A stretch of DNA of 14,601 nucleotides from Verrucomicrobiota bacterium (GTDB lineage: Bacteria; Verrucomicrobiota; Verrucomicrobiia; Limisphaerales; JADLHS01), in contig JANYBF010000496.1 in the NCBI GenBank assembly GCA_025360895.1, forward strand, positions 1 to 14,601, read 5' to 3'. The position numbers were made by a program, and so were the translations under genes. Below, piece after piece: positions 6,076 through 13,923 of the stretch (position 1 is the first letter of the stretch; each line of letters begins with the position of its first letter). The notes under the pieces are model-generated. The model was not told the DNA's origin and ran no database searches. It saw nothing but the letters and a program-made list of their open reading frames with translations.

Positions 6076-8619
6076 TCAGAACGGCCGCGACCAGCCGACG
6101 CCAAATTGGAACTGGCCTTTCCCGTCGTTGAATTGAGAGTCGTAGGTGATCGGGAAAGCGTAGTCGAGCCGAAGCGGGCCGATCGGGAGGTTGAGGCGCA
6201 GGCCAATACCCCAGTCGGAGCTGTACCCGCTCACATTGAAATCGTAGGCGTTCACGCCCACGCTCCCAACGTCATAGAACACGGCAAATCGCACGCCCCC
6301 ACTGCCCTCCTTGTCAATGATCGGCAGGCTGTATTCGATGGACCCAAACCAAAAAGAGTCGCCGCCGACCGGTTCGCTGAAGTAGCCGGCGTAGGCGGCA
6401 GACGGTGGAACATTGGGGTTGGGGTTTGCTTCCCGCGGGCTGACGGTCCGATACCGAAAGCCGCGCAACGAGTAGAGTCCGCCCAGATAAAAGCGGTCGT
6501 AGAACGGCACCGTATCCCCGTTCATCCCGTTCGCCACCCCCATCCGCCCGACCGCCTCGATGACATGGCCTTTGGCGAAACCCGGGAAATACCACGCGGA
6601 CTGCAATTCAATCTTGTAGAAATCAATCTGACCCCCGAGATAGGTGGAAGCCATCTCGGCGATCACCTCACTTCGCTGCCCGTGGTCGGGCAGCCGTGTG
6701 TTGTTGCGCGTGTCGTAAGCCAGCGAGGTCGAAAGCGTCGCCTGCGGCGTATAACCACTTTCGGTGAGGATGGCTTGCGGCGCATTAGCCCAGATCAGCG
6801 TGGGAACATCTATTCCGGTGTCCGGATCCTTAATATTCACCACTTCATTGTTATGCACGCCCGGCGATAGCTTGATGCCGATGTTTTCGATCCGGTAGCC
6901 GATGCTGCCGATCAAAAAATCGCTGCCGAGGGCCCGGGTCAGACCCAATCGGATGCCCGCGCGCGATTCGGTATAAACATTATCCGGACTGACGTAGGCC
7001 GCATCGCGATAATATAGGTCGGTGTTGAACGCGAGTTTGCGATTGAGAAACCATGGTTCCGTAAACGCGAGCACATAGTCCTGCCGCTGCGTGCCAATCG
7101 CAACGCGCAGGCGAAGTTTCTGTCCGCCACCGGTGAAAGTGGGCGGATGGAACAAATCGAAATTACCCTGCGTCCATTCGGCAAAGCCGACGATGGAGTC
7201 CACCGAACTAAAGCCCGCGCCGAAACTGATGTTGCCGGTGTTTTTTTCCCGCACACCCACCAGCAGATTCTTGCGATTCGGCACGTCCGTGGGTTCGGGC
7301 CGCGTTTCCACTCCACCGGGCTCGAAAAAATCCGTTCCCTCCAGACGGCGTTTACTGGTCTTGATCCGGGCCATATCAAAGACTTCGCCCGGGGCCACGG
7401 AAAGTTCGCGCCGGATGACCTTGTCCTTGGTCTTGGTGTTGCCACGAATCTCGATCCTTTCAATGTATGACTTCTGGCCTTCATCCACCTTGTAACGAAG
7501 ATCAATAGTCCCCGACTCGGTGTTCGGAATGCGCGCGACCTGGAGATTGGCCGAGCCCCGCACCACATCAATGTGGCCTTTGGACTCATAGAAATTCTGG
7601 ACCGCTTCGGTATCTTTGCCTTGGCCGGACATCGTGAAAACATCTCCCTGCTTCATCTTGAAACTGCGCCCCACCGTCGCGCTCTGCAGCCACGTCGCGC
7701 GCGCAGTCCCCTCTTTGGGCATCTTTCCCGAAAGGAAATTGGTACTCACGACATTGGTCGGGAACATTGTGGTGCCTTCGAAGGTGATCTGGCCAACTTT
7801 GTAAGATCGCCCTTCGTAAATGGCCAGGCGAACGATCATCCGATCTGGCGTGGGATTTTCCAGTTGCACGTCCTTGATCTCAAAATCAATGTAGCCATGC
7901 TCCCGATAGAATTCGGCCAACCGCTCCTTGTCCTCTTCAAACTTATCCTCCACGAAATAGCCACCGGGCAAAATCCAGGAAAACATTCCGTAGCGCGTCG
8001 TGCCCTTCATCTGCTTCCGTAGTTGATCTTGCGTGAACGCCGCCGCCCCCACGAACTCGACGCGCTCAATCTTGATCTTGGGACTTTCCTTGATGACGAA
8101 CACCACGGTGCCGCGACCATTCGCCTCATCCACCGTCACCTTGTCTTCCACCGTGGTGCGCGGATAACCTTTTTTCTGATACAACTCCAGGATGGCTTGC
8201 TTGTCGGTAAAAACCTTCCGGCGGTCTAATGGCTCGCCCACTTTGGAAGTGATCTTGGCCTTGATTTTCGAGTTGCTGATTTCGTCGTTCCCTTGGAATT
8301 TGACTTCCGTCAAACGGGGATTGTCCTGCACCACGAAAGTAAGGACCAAACCCTCCGTCTCCAGCTTACTGGTGACGCGAATGTCGTCGAACAACCCCTT
8401 GGTGTAGAGATTGCGAACGTCGTCATCCACCGTGATGGGCCGGTAAGGTTCACCCACCTTCGAGCGCAGATTACCGCGGATTAATTCATCGCTGACGGTG
8501 GAAGGGCCGATGTGTTTGATTTCGATGCGGGCAATCTTGACGTCCCCCAACTGCCCCCAGACCAGCGGCAGGCAGGCAAGCCACGCGCACAGGGCGCTGA
8601 ACCGGAGCAGCGCCTTCAT
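6076..8619 (-). CDS. bamA: Outer membrane protein assembly factor BamA
   Basis: The 847-residue Omp85 protein inserts beta-barrel proteins into the outer membrane. It has a signal peptide (1-22, ending VWG), five POTRA domains at about 26-98, 100-180, 181-270, 272-382 and 384-458, then a 16-strand barrel from about 462. The loop-6 signature is LRGF at 718-721 (usually VRGF/Y), the barrel motif YDTRNN is at 635-640, and the chain ends in the expected C-terminal phenylalanine (WSRPF). POTRA4 is about 30 residues longer than normal; the extra stretch is around 290-335. The gene follows dnaB by 6 bp and precedes the propeller gene by 2 bp, with an OmpH/Skp chaperone one gene further, a reduced version of the widespread bamA-skp arrangement. 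The ATG at 8619 gives a clean signal peptide although no Shine-Dalgarno sequence precedes it. Confidence 0.97.
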   Translation of the reverse strand: MKALLRFSALCAWLACLPLVWGQLGDVKIARIEIKHIGPSTVSDELIRGNLRSKVGEPYRPITVDDDVRNLYTKGLFDDIRVTSKLETEGLVLTFVVQDNPRLTEVKFQGNDEISNSKIKAKITSKVGEPLDRRKVFTDKQAILELYQKKGYPRTTVEDKVTVDEANGRGTVVFVIKESPKIKIERVEFVGAAAFTQDQLRKQMKGTTRYGMFSWILPGGYFVEDKFEEDKERLAEFYREHGYIDFEIKDVQLENPTPDRMIVRLAIYEGRSYKVGQITFEGTTMFPTNVVSTNFLSGKMPKEGTARATWLQSATVGRSFKMKQGDVFTMSGQGKDTEAVQNFYESKGHIDVVRGSANLQVARIPNTESGTIDLRYKVDEGQKSYIERIEIRGNTKTKDKVIRRELSVAPGEVFDMARIKTSKRRLEGTDFFEPGGVETRPEPTDVPNRKNLLVGVREKNTGNISFGAGFSSVDSIVGFAEWTQGNFDLFHPPTFTGGGQKLRLRVAIGTQRQDYVLAFTEPWFLNRKLAFNTDLYYRDAAYVSPDNVYTESRAGIRLGLTRALGSDFLIGSIGYRIENIGIKLSPGVHNNEVVNIKDPDTGIDVPTLIWANAPQAILTESGYTPQATLSTSLAYDTRNNTRLPDHGQRSEVIAEMASTYLGGQIDFYKIELQSAWYFPGFAKGHVIEAVGRMGVANGMNGDTVPFYDRFYLGGLYSLRGFRYRTVSPREANPNPNVPPSAAYAGYFSEPVGGDSFWFGSIEYSLPIIDKEGSGGVRFAVFYDVGSVGVNAYDFNVSGYSSDWGIGLRLNLPIGPLRLDYAFPITYDSQFNDGKGQFQFGVGWSRPF

Positions 8620-8625
8620 GATGCG

Positions 8626-10089
8626 TTACTGCCCCGGCATGTCGTCGTCACTGACTTTGGCTGCACTCTCAAAGCGCGTGTAGGGTTTCAAAAAGGTCAA
8701 TTGCACATCCCCGGTCGGGCCGTTGCGTTGTTTGGCGATCAAGAGGTTCACCGGCACGCCGTCCGCATCTTCCGCCACCGCCCCGTCGTCGTCATCCCCG
8801 CTTGAGGGCTTGTACAACAACGCCACCACATCGGCATCCTGCTCAATGGAGCCGGACTCGCGCAAGTCGGACAACCGCGGCTTGCGGCTCTTGTCTTTCT
8901 CCAGTTCCCGGTTCAACTGGCTCAACACGATCACCGGCACTTTCAGTTCTTTGGCCAGGGCCTTGATGCCACTGGAAATGTCCGCAATTTCTTGCTGCCG
9001 ATTCTCTTGGGCGCGGCGCGCAGTAGAGTTGAGGAGTTGCAGGTAGTCAATAATGAAAAGCTTCACCCCATGCTGCTGCCACATCCGCCGGGCCCGGGCG
9101 CGCAACTGTAAAATGGAAAGCCCGGGCGTATCGTCAATGAACAGCGGCGCGCTTGACATTTTGCCCGCCGCACTCGTGAGTTTTGGAAAATCCGACTCGG
9201 TCATGAACCCTTCCCGGATGTTGCGCAGGTTTACCCGCGCATTACAGCACAACATGCGCAACACGAGCGACTCGGCGGTCATTTCCAGACTGAACACGCC
9301 CACCGGCAGCTTGCTGTGCAACACCACATGTTCGGCCACGTTCATCGCGAGCGAGGTTTTCCCCATGGAAGGCCGGGCGGCGATGACGATCATCTCGCCG
9401 CCGTGCAAGCCGTCCGTCATGCGATCGAGATCCGCAAAGCCCGTAGCCAACCCGCCCAGCACGCCTTGACGGTTGAAATAATTTTCGACCGTCCCAATCG
9501 CTTTGTGGACGAGCGATTTCACCGATTCCATGCCGCCCTCCGCCCGCGATTCGCTCATGCGCAAAATGTCACGCTCCACTTCATCCAGCAGCGCATCCAC
9601 TTCCCCGTCGTAATCATACACGCGCCCCACGACGTCGGTGCAGGTGTGGATCATTCTTCGCAACAGCGATTTCTCCAGCACGATCTCGATGTAGTAACTC
9701 AGGTTCGCGGCCGACGGCACGGCGTCCTGCAGCGCGTTCAAGTACGGAATGCCACCAATGGGATCCAGCAGTTGCTTGTCCTTGAGCCGTTGCTGAAGCG
9801 TGATGATGTCAATCGCCTCGCGCTGGTCGTACATCTCGACGAGGGCGGTGTAAATCGTCTGGTGCCGTAAGTCGTAAAAAACCTCCGGCCCGCTCTTGAG
9901 CTTCTCAATGCACAGCCCAAGACAATCGTTCGGCGAAAGCAGCACGCAGCCCAACACGCCCTGCTCCGCTTCCAGCGCGTGCGGTGGTAAACGGTCTGCC
10001 CGCCCCGCATCCTGCGTGGTAACTTTGCGCCGCCGCGCTTTCTTCAAATCTGGCGCCGCCCCGGCACTTTCTGAAACGGAATCAATCAT
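8626..10089 (-). CDS. dnaB: Replicative DNA helicase DnaB
   Basis: This 487-residue hexameric helicase unwinds DNA at the replication fork and binds primase. The N-terminal domain begins at LPPHALEAEQGVLGCVLL (34-51), followed by the linker and the RecA-like C-terminal domain. Walker A ARPSMGKTS is at 238-246, the catalytic glutamate is in FSLEM (Glu269), Walker B LFIIDYLQLL is at 344-353, SQLNRELE at 390-397, DLRESGSIEQDADVV at 408-422, and the DNA-contacting region IAKQRNGPTG at 451-460. No intein interrupts the Walker motifs. Compared with typical DnaB it has about 30 extra basic residues at the N-terminus and an acidic insert (SGDDDDGAVAEDADG, 430-444). It is the first gene of the minus-strand cluster and is divergent from dsbD. 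An operon with bamA is unusual. The ATG at 10089 is the furthest plausible start; a shorter N-terminus cannot be excluded. Confidence 0.97.
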   Translation of the reverse strand: MIDSVSESAGAAPDLKKARRRKVTTQDAGRADRLPPHALEAEQGVLGCVLLSPNDCLGLCIEKLKSGPEVFYDLRHQTIYTALVEMYDQREAIDIITLQQRLKDKQLLDPIGGIPYLNALQDAVPSAANLSYYIEIVLEKSLLRRMIHTCTDVVGRVYDYDGEVDALLDEVERDILRMSESRAEGGMESVKSLVHKAIGTVENYFNRQGVLGGLATGFADLDRMTDGLHGGEMIVIAARPSMGKTSLAMNVAEHVVLHSKLPVGVFSLEMTAESLVLRMLCCNARVNLRNIREGFMTESDFPKLTSAAGKMSSAPLFIDDTPGLSILQLRARARRMWQQHGVKLFIIDYLQLLNSTARRAQENRQQEIADISSGIKALAKELKVPVIVLSQLNRELEKDKSRKPRLSDLRESGSIEQDADVVALLYKPSSGDDDDGAVAEDADGVPVNLLIAKQRNGPTGDVQLTFLKPYTRFESAAKVSDDDMPGQ

Positions 10090-10246
10090 TCGCCCATAGC
10101 AGACTCAATCCGCCTGCGCCGTGCAAATTTATCTTCTGCACATTCTGTTGACCAGCGGGTGTGAGCAACTCCGCGCCCGGCGACACCTTTGCCGCTGCCA
10201 CCGAAATATCTTCAAACACTTCCCGCCCTTTCGTATCTATACCTTT
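10090..10246. promoter_or_regulatory. Divergent promoter region between dnaB and dsbD
   Basis: This 157-bp gap separates the two divergent starts and should carry both promoters. For dsbD the best match is TTCAAA (10211-10216) and TATCTA (10234-10239) with a 17-bp spacer; it would start transcription almost at the GTG and give a leaderless message. The match is weak. The only long translation across this gap is an in-frame extension of dsbD that I reject because it lacks a signal peptide and adds unpaired cysteines. Confidence 0.35.
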
Positions 10247-12370
10247 GTGCAACGAACACTCTTCCTCTTCCTCGCCGCGTTGGTCGGCGCGTTCACCCCG
10301 AGCACCCAGGCGGCGCATACCCGCGCCTCGCTGCTTTTATCCGCCGTGGCCGCCAAACCCGGCGACACCGTGTTGGCGGGTGTGCGACTGCAAATGGACC
10401 CCGGCTGGCACACGTACTGGAAAAATCCCGGCGACTCCGGCGGGCCGACCAAAATCGAATGGCAACTTCCGCCCGGGATCACCGCCGGCGAAATCCAATG
10501 GCCCGTTCCCGAAAAGCTGACTCTCGAAGAACTGACCACCTACATCTTCCACGATGCAGTCATACTCCTCGTGCCGCTCACGCTCGCCGCGGACTTAAAA
10601 CCGGGCCCGCTGGAAATCAAAGCCAAGGTTTCCTGGCTCGAATGTGAAAAACTTTGCGTACCGGGAAATGCCAGCTTCAGCGCCCCGCTGCAAATTGCCG
10701 CCGATACGAAAGCATCTGCGGAAGCGGGATTGCTGGAGACGGCGCGCGGCAAACTACCGAAATCCGCGAACGATTTTTCCCTCCATGGCGAGTGGGAAAA
10801 ACCGGCGACAGGTGATTCGCGCCCGCTGATTCTCGAATGGTCAACGACCACCCCCGTCAGCGAGCCGGATTTTTTCCCCGACGCGTACGATGCCTTTGAA
10901 GTTCAATCCACGACTGCGCTTGTTTCCGACAGCGCGGACAAGGTGCGTCTCCGCAAAGTGGTGAAGAAACTTGAAGGGGATTGGCCGACGGTGATTTCCG
11001 GCGTGTTGATTCAAAAGTCGGGCGGAGAGCGGCAAAGCTTTACCGCAACGCTACCGATTGCCGGCAGCCTGGGCGGCAAAACCAATTCCGCAGCTTCACT
11101 GCAAGCTGCGTCCGAGACGCCGGGTACGAGGTCGCTCTGGCAAATGCTGCTCTACGCCTTCATCGGCGGACTGATTCTCAACATCATGCCCTGCGTGTTG
11201 CCAGTGATCGCGCTGAAAATTCTCGGCTTCGTCAACCAAGCAAAGGCATCGCCCCGTCATGTGCGCAAGCTCGGCTTGCTCTACGCGGCGGGCGTCCTTG
11301 TTTCGTTTCTCGTACTCGCCGCGCTCGTCATCGGGATCAAGGCGGCGGGACATCGCGCTGGTTGGGGAATTCAATTCAGCAATCCCTACTTCATCGTCAG
11401 TCTCACCGTGCTGGTCACCCTCATCGCGCTCAATTTATTTGGCGTGTTTGAGGTGGTGCTCGGCGGACGGGCCATGAGTGTTGCCGGTGAAGCCGCAGCA
11501 CGCGGCGGCGCCAGCGGCGCATTTTTCAACGGCGTGTTGGCAACCGTGTTGGCCACACCTTGCACCGCGCCGTTTCTCGGCGCGTCACTAGGCTTTGCCT
11601 TCGCCCAACCCGCGCCCATCGTCGTGGCAATTTTCCTGACCATCGGCGCCGGGCTGGCAACGCCGTACGTCCTCTTGAGCTGGCAACCGGCGTGGCTCAA
11701 GTTTTTGCCCAAGCCGGGCGTGTGGATGGAACGATTCAAGGTCGGCATGGGGTTCCCAATGCTGCTCACCGCCGTATGGTTGCTCAGTCTGGCGGAACCC
11801 TTTTACGGCGGGCGAACCATGTGGCTGGCTGTTTTCCTGGTATTTGTGGCCTTGGCGGCCTGGGTGTTTGGATTCAGTTCGAGCGTTCGCGGCCCGGTGG
11901 CTGCCCTGATCATTTTGGGCGCGGGATACTTTCTCGTCCTCGAAGGACAACTTCGGTGGCGCGAACCCGTGAAGGCGGGCACGGCCACGCGCAAATTCAT
12001 CGCCACGGTGCCGAAAGGTTACGATTGGGAACCGTGGAGCAATGAGGCCGTCGCCAAGGCCCGCGCCAGCGGTCATCCGGTGCTGGTGGATTTTACTGCG
12101 AACTGGTGTCCGACCTGCAACGCCGTCGTGAAACCGGTTTTGCAATCCGAGTCGGTTCGCGCTAAGGCAAAAGAAGTCGGCGCCGTCGCGCTGCTCGCGG
12201 ATCATTCGCTTACCCCGCCGGAAATTTCTGACGAGTTAAATCGCTACGAACGCGCCGGGGTACCGCTGGTCTTGGTTTTTCCGCGCGACCCCAAGCTGCC
12301 GGCCATCGTCCTACCCGAAACGCCCACGCCAGGAATGGTGATTGAAGCACTGGAAAAAGCTGGCAAATAA
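10247..12370 (+). CDS. dsbD: Thiol:disulfide interchange protein DsbD, ScsB-like
   Basis: This inner-membrane protein passes electrons from cytoplasmic thioredoxin to periplasmic disulfide reductases. The chosen GTG gives 707 residues beginning with a good signal peptide (MQRTLFLFLAALVGA, cleavage near TQA). The periplasmic N-terminal domain (about 25-275) has GWHTYWKNPGDSG, typical of the ScsB/DsbC-like type, and a cysteine pair in LECEKLC (133, 137). A multi-helix membrane domain (about 297-570) carries NIMPCVLP (Cys315) and LATPCTAP (Cys439). The C-terminal thioredoxin domain has NWCPTC (621, 624). The protein has exactly six cysteines, the three pairs needed for the relay. An in-frame GTG at 10121 would add 42 residues with three more cysteines and no signal peptide, so it is rejected. 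Its partner substrate is not in the window; cytochrome c maturation, DsbC/G-like proteins or copper tolerance are family possibilities. Confidence 0.93.
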   Translation: MQRTLFLFLAALVGAFTPSTQAAHTRASLLLSAVAAKPGDTVLAGVRLQMDPGWHTYWKNPGDSGGPTKIEWQLPPGITAGEIQWPVPEKLTLEELTTYIFHDAVILLVPLTLAADLKPGPLEIKAKVSWLECEKLCVPGNASFSAPLQIAADTKASAEAGLLETARGKLPKSANDFSLHGEWEKPATGDSRPLILEWSTTTPVSEPDFFPDAYDAFEVQSTTALVSDSADKVRLRKVVKKLEGDWPTVISGVLIQKSGGERQSFTATLPIAGSLGGKTNSAASLQAASETPGTRSLWQMLLYAFIGGLILNIMPCVLPVIALKILGFVNQAKASPRHVRKLGLLYAAGVLVSFLVLAALVIGIKAAGHRAGWGIQFSNPYFIVSLTVLVTLIALNLFGVFEVVLGGRAMSVAGEAAARGGASGAFFNGVLATVLATPCTAPFLGASLGFAFAQPAPIVVAIFLTIGAGLATPYVLLSWQPAWLKFLPKPGVWMERFKVGMGFPMLLTAVWLLSLAEPFYGGRTMWLAVFLVFVALAAWVFGFSSSVRGPVAALIILGAGYFLVLEGQLRWREPVKAGTATRKFIATVPKGYDWEPWSNEAVAKARASGHPVLVDFTANWCPTCNAVVKPVLQSESVRAKAKEVGAVALLADHSLTPPEISDELNRYERAGVPLVLVFPRDPKLPAIVLPETPTPGMVIEALEKAGK

Positions 12371-12435
12371 TTCGCCCTGGCCGGTGTCAACCGTTCTAAC
12401 TGCCTCGCACCTCGCTACTGGATTTGATTTGGGCT

Positions 12436-12478
12436 GGCGGGGCGGCGTGACAACCCCAAGTAGCCCGCCGGCCCCGCC
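12436..12478 (+). terminator. GC-rich hairpin downstream of dsbD
   Basis: GGCGGGGC-GGC (12436-12446) pairs with GCC-G-GCCCCGCC (12467-12478) over 11 bp with one bulged G and a 20-nt loop, starting 65 bp after the dsbD stop. No T-run follows. It is a plausible 3'-end structure for the dsbD transcript but not a canonical terminator. Confidence 0.35.
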
Positions 12479-12580
12479 TCGCACTGCCCAACTGAACTCA
12501 CCAAGATCAACCTTCAAACCAACCGTAATTGTGATTACACTTTAGCTGATGCCATTTTTTCCTCAACCCAGTGCGTGCCT

Positions 12581-12619
12581 CATCGTGCCCCCAAGGAATT
12601 ACCGGGGCGCGCGACGATG
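12581..12619 (+). terminator. Bulged hairpin with a short T-rich tail
   Basis: CATCGT/ACGATG, GC/GC and CCCC/GGGG pair in series with small bulges around the loop AAGGAATTACC, and TTCTTAAT follows on the plus strand. It could terminate read-through from dsbD or end a small RNA. The bulges and mixed tail keep confidence low. Confidence 0.3.
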
Positions 12620-12740
12620 TTCTTAATCATGGTCTCAATCTGAATCCCTCCTCCTCCGATCGGCAGCGAATAAGAGATGAAAATTACGAACGGCAGAGCT
12701 TGGACTGGCACTCCCGCCGGTTCTTGGGCTAAATTCCACC

Positions 12741-13916
12741 GTGCCGCGCCGAACCCATTACCGTCTGCCTGCCTCGCGTCGAGGGCGGGGCGGAAAATTT
12801 CTCTGGTGGCTTGCGTTCCTCATCCTCGGAATCGGCGGCTGGGTTTGGTGGACTTCCGATAACCGGCAGAAGCCTGCACTAATCAAACGCCCGTCTCCGA
12901 TCATTGCGCTGCAACCTTCCCCTGCTCCATCGCAATCCAACGCCATCGTTAAGATTGCTGCACCCCCAACAAAACAAACTCATCCAACTCCGGCCACCAC
13001 CAATGTGCGCACTGTCGCGCCCGCGCCAACATCAGCGGCGACATCCGCGCCGGTCAGTTTTCCGCGCCCACCGCGTGACACCTTGGAAACGCAGATTGCC
13101 CTCACGCGCCTGGCCATTTCTTCCGGCTCCATTGATGGAGTAAACGGATCGCAAACCCACGCCGCCTTGGCGGCTTTTCAGAGCCAGGCTCGATTATCCC
13201 GCTCCGGCGAATTGGATGCGCCGACGCGTGCCGCGCTCACGTTGGATTCCGCGCCGCTCATCACCTACACCGTCACGAGTAACGACCTCGCGCGCTTGCA
13301 ACCCTTGAACAAAACCTGGCTCGGCAAATCACAACAGACCGCGCTCGACTACGAAACCATCCTCGAGCTCGTCGCTGAAAAAAGTCATGCCTCACCGAAC
13401 CTGACCCGCCGGCTTAATCCAAACGTGAACTGGACCAATGTCGCCGTCGGCACAGAATTACAAATCCCCGCAGTGGAATATCCGCCGCCGGCCAAAGCCG
13501 CATTCGCCATCATCCGGCTCGGCGAGAAAAGATTGCAGGTGTTTGACGCCAGCACGAATTTGCTCGCGCATTTTCCCTGCAGTATTGCGGCGCGCGTGGA
13601 GAAGCGGCCGGACGGCGAGTTGCATGTGACCGCCATCGCACCGAACCCAAACTATACCTTCGACCCCGAGGTGTTTCCAGAATCCGAAGAGGCCCGCCAG
13701 ATCAAAAACAAATTAATCCTACCACCCGGCCCCAACAATCCGGTCGGCACCGCCTGGATCAGCCTCGACAAACCTGGCTACGGAATACACGGCACGCCCA
13801 GCCCGGAACAAGTTGGGCGCACGGAATCGCACGGTTGTTTCCGGCTCGCCAACTGGAACGCGGATTACCTGGTAAAACTGGTGTGGGTGGGCATGCCGGT
13901 ATATGTCGAACCCTGA
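12741..13916 (+). CDS. Membrane-anchored L,D-transpeptidase (YkuD domain) with peptidoglycan-binding modules
   Basis: This 391-residue envelope enzyme has a basic N-terminus, one transmembrane anchor (about 20-37, FLWWLAFLILGIGGWVWW), and a Pro/Ala/Thr-rich linker (48-112) that could span the periplasm. A peptidoglycan-binding type 1 domain follows (115-167, with IDGVNGSQTHAALAAFQ), then a LysM-like segment (174-243, TYTVTSNDLARL to LNPNVNW and GTELQIP), and a YkuD catalytic domain (254-390). The active site is HGTPSPEQVGRTESHGC, with His350 and the nucleophile Cys366 in SHGCFRLAN. Such enzymes make 3-3 crosslinks in peptidoglycan or attach proteins to it. The start is GTG at 12741, since no methionine codon occurs before the membrane anchor and no Shine-Dalgarno sequence is seen. 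The gene ends 7 bp from the convergent hemW-like gene. Confidence 0.93.
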   Translation: MPRRTHYRLPASRRGRGGKFLWWLAFLILGIGGWVWWTSDNRQKPALIKRPSPIIALQPSPAPSQSNAIVKIAAPPTKQTHPTPATTNVRTVAPAPTSAATSAPVSFPRPPRDTLETQIALTRLAISSGSIDGVNGSQTHAALAAFQSQARLSRSGELDAPTRAALTLDSAPLITYTVTSNDLARLQPLNKTWLGKSQQTALDYETILELVAEKSHASPNLTRRLNPNVNWTNVAVGTELQIPAVEYPPPAKAAFAIIRLGEKRLQVFDASTNLLAHFPCSIAARVEKRPDGELHVTAIAPNPNYTFDPEVFPESEEARQIKNKLILPPGPNNPVGTAWISLDKPGYGIHGTPSPEQVGRTESHGCFRLANWNADYLVKLVWVGMPVYVEP

Positions 13917-13923
13917 CGCCGGC

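Larger units (their letters stand above)
12371..12740. other. Non-coding gap with two stem-loops
   Basis: No credible gene lies in these 370 bp: reading frames here are shadows or start inside dsbD. The stretch holds a GC-rich hairpin (12436-12478), a bulged hairpin (12581-12619), a 14-bp inverted repeat GTAATTGTGATTAC (12525-12538) and a T6 run (12555-12560). It should contain the dsbD 3' end and the promoter of the L,D-transpeptidase gene, but no good promoter match was found. A small RNA is possible; nothing proves it. Confidence 0.5.

Noticed and set aside
6106..6870. Long plus-strand reading frame (254 residues) opposite bamA
   Set aside because: It lies fully antisense to the well-supported barrel region of bamA and shows no domain or signal. 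GC-rich genes commonly give such shadows.
10082..10318. 78-residue minus-strand frame covering the dnaB-dsbD gap
   Set aside because: It overlaps the dsbD signal-peptide coding region and the start of dnaB and has no recognisable feature.
11588..12205. 205-residue minus-strand reading frame opposite dsbD
   Set aside because: It is antisense to the membrane and thioredoxin regions of dsbD, is rich in Arg/His/Pro/Gly, and has no recognisable motif.
12580..12630. Minus-strand 16-codon frame (MIKNIVARPGNSLGAR) with a purine-rich GGAGGAGGAGGG upstream
   Set aside because: The SD-like sequence is 15 nt from the ATG, too far for normal initiation. The frame overlaps a hairpin, and other genes here do not use SD sequences.
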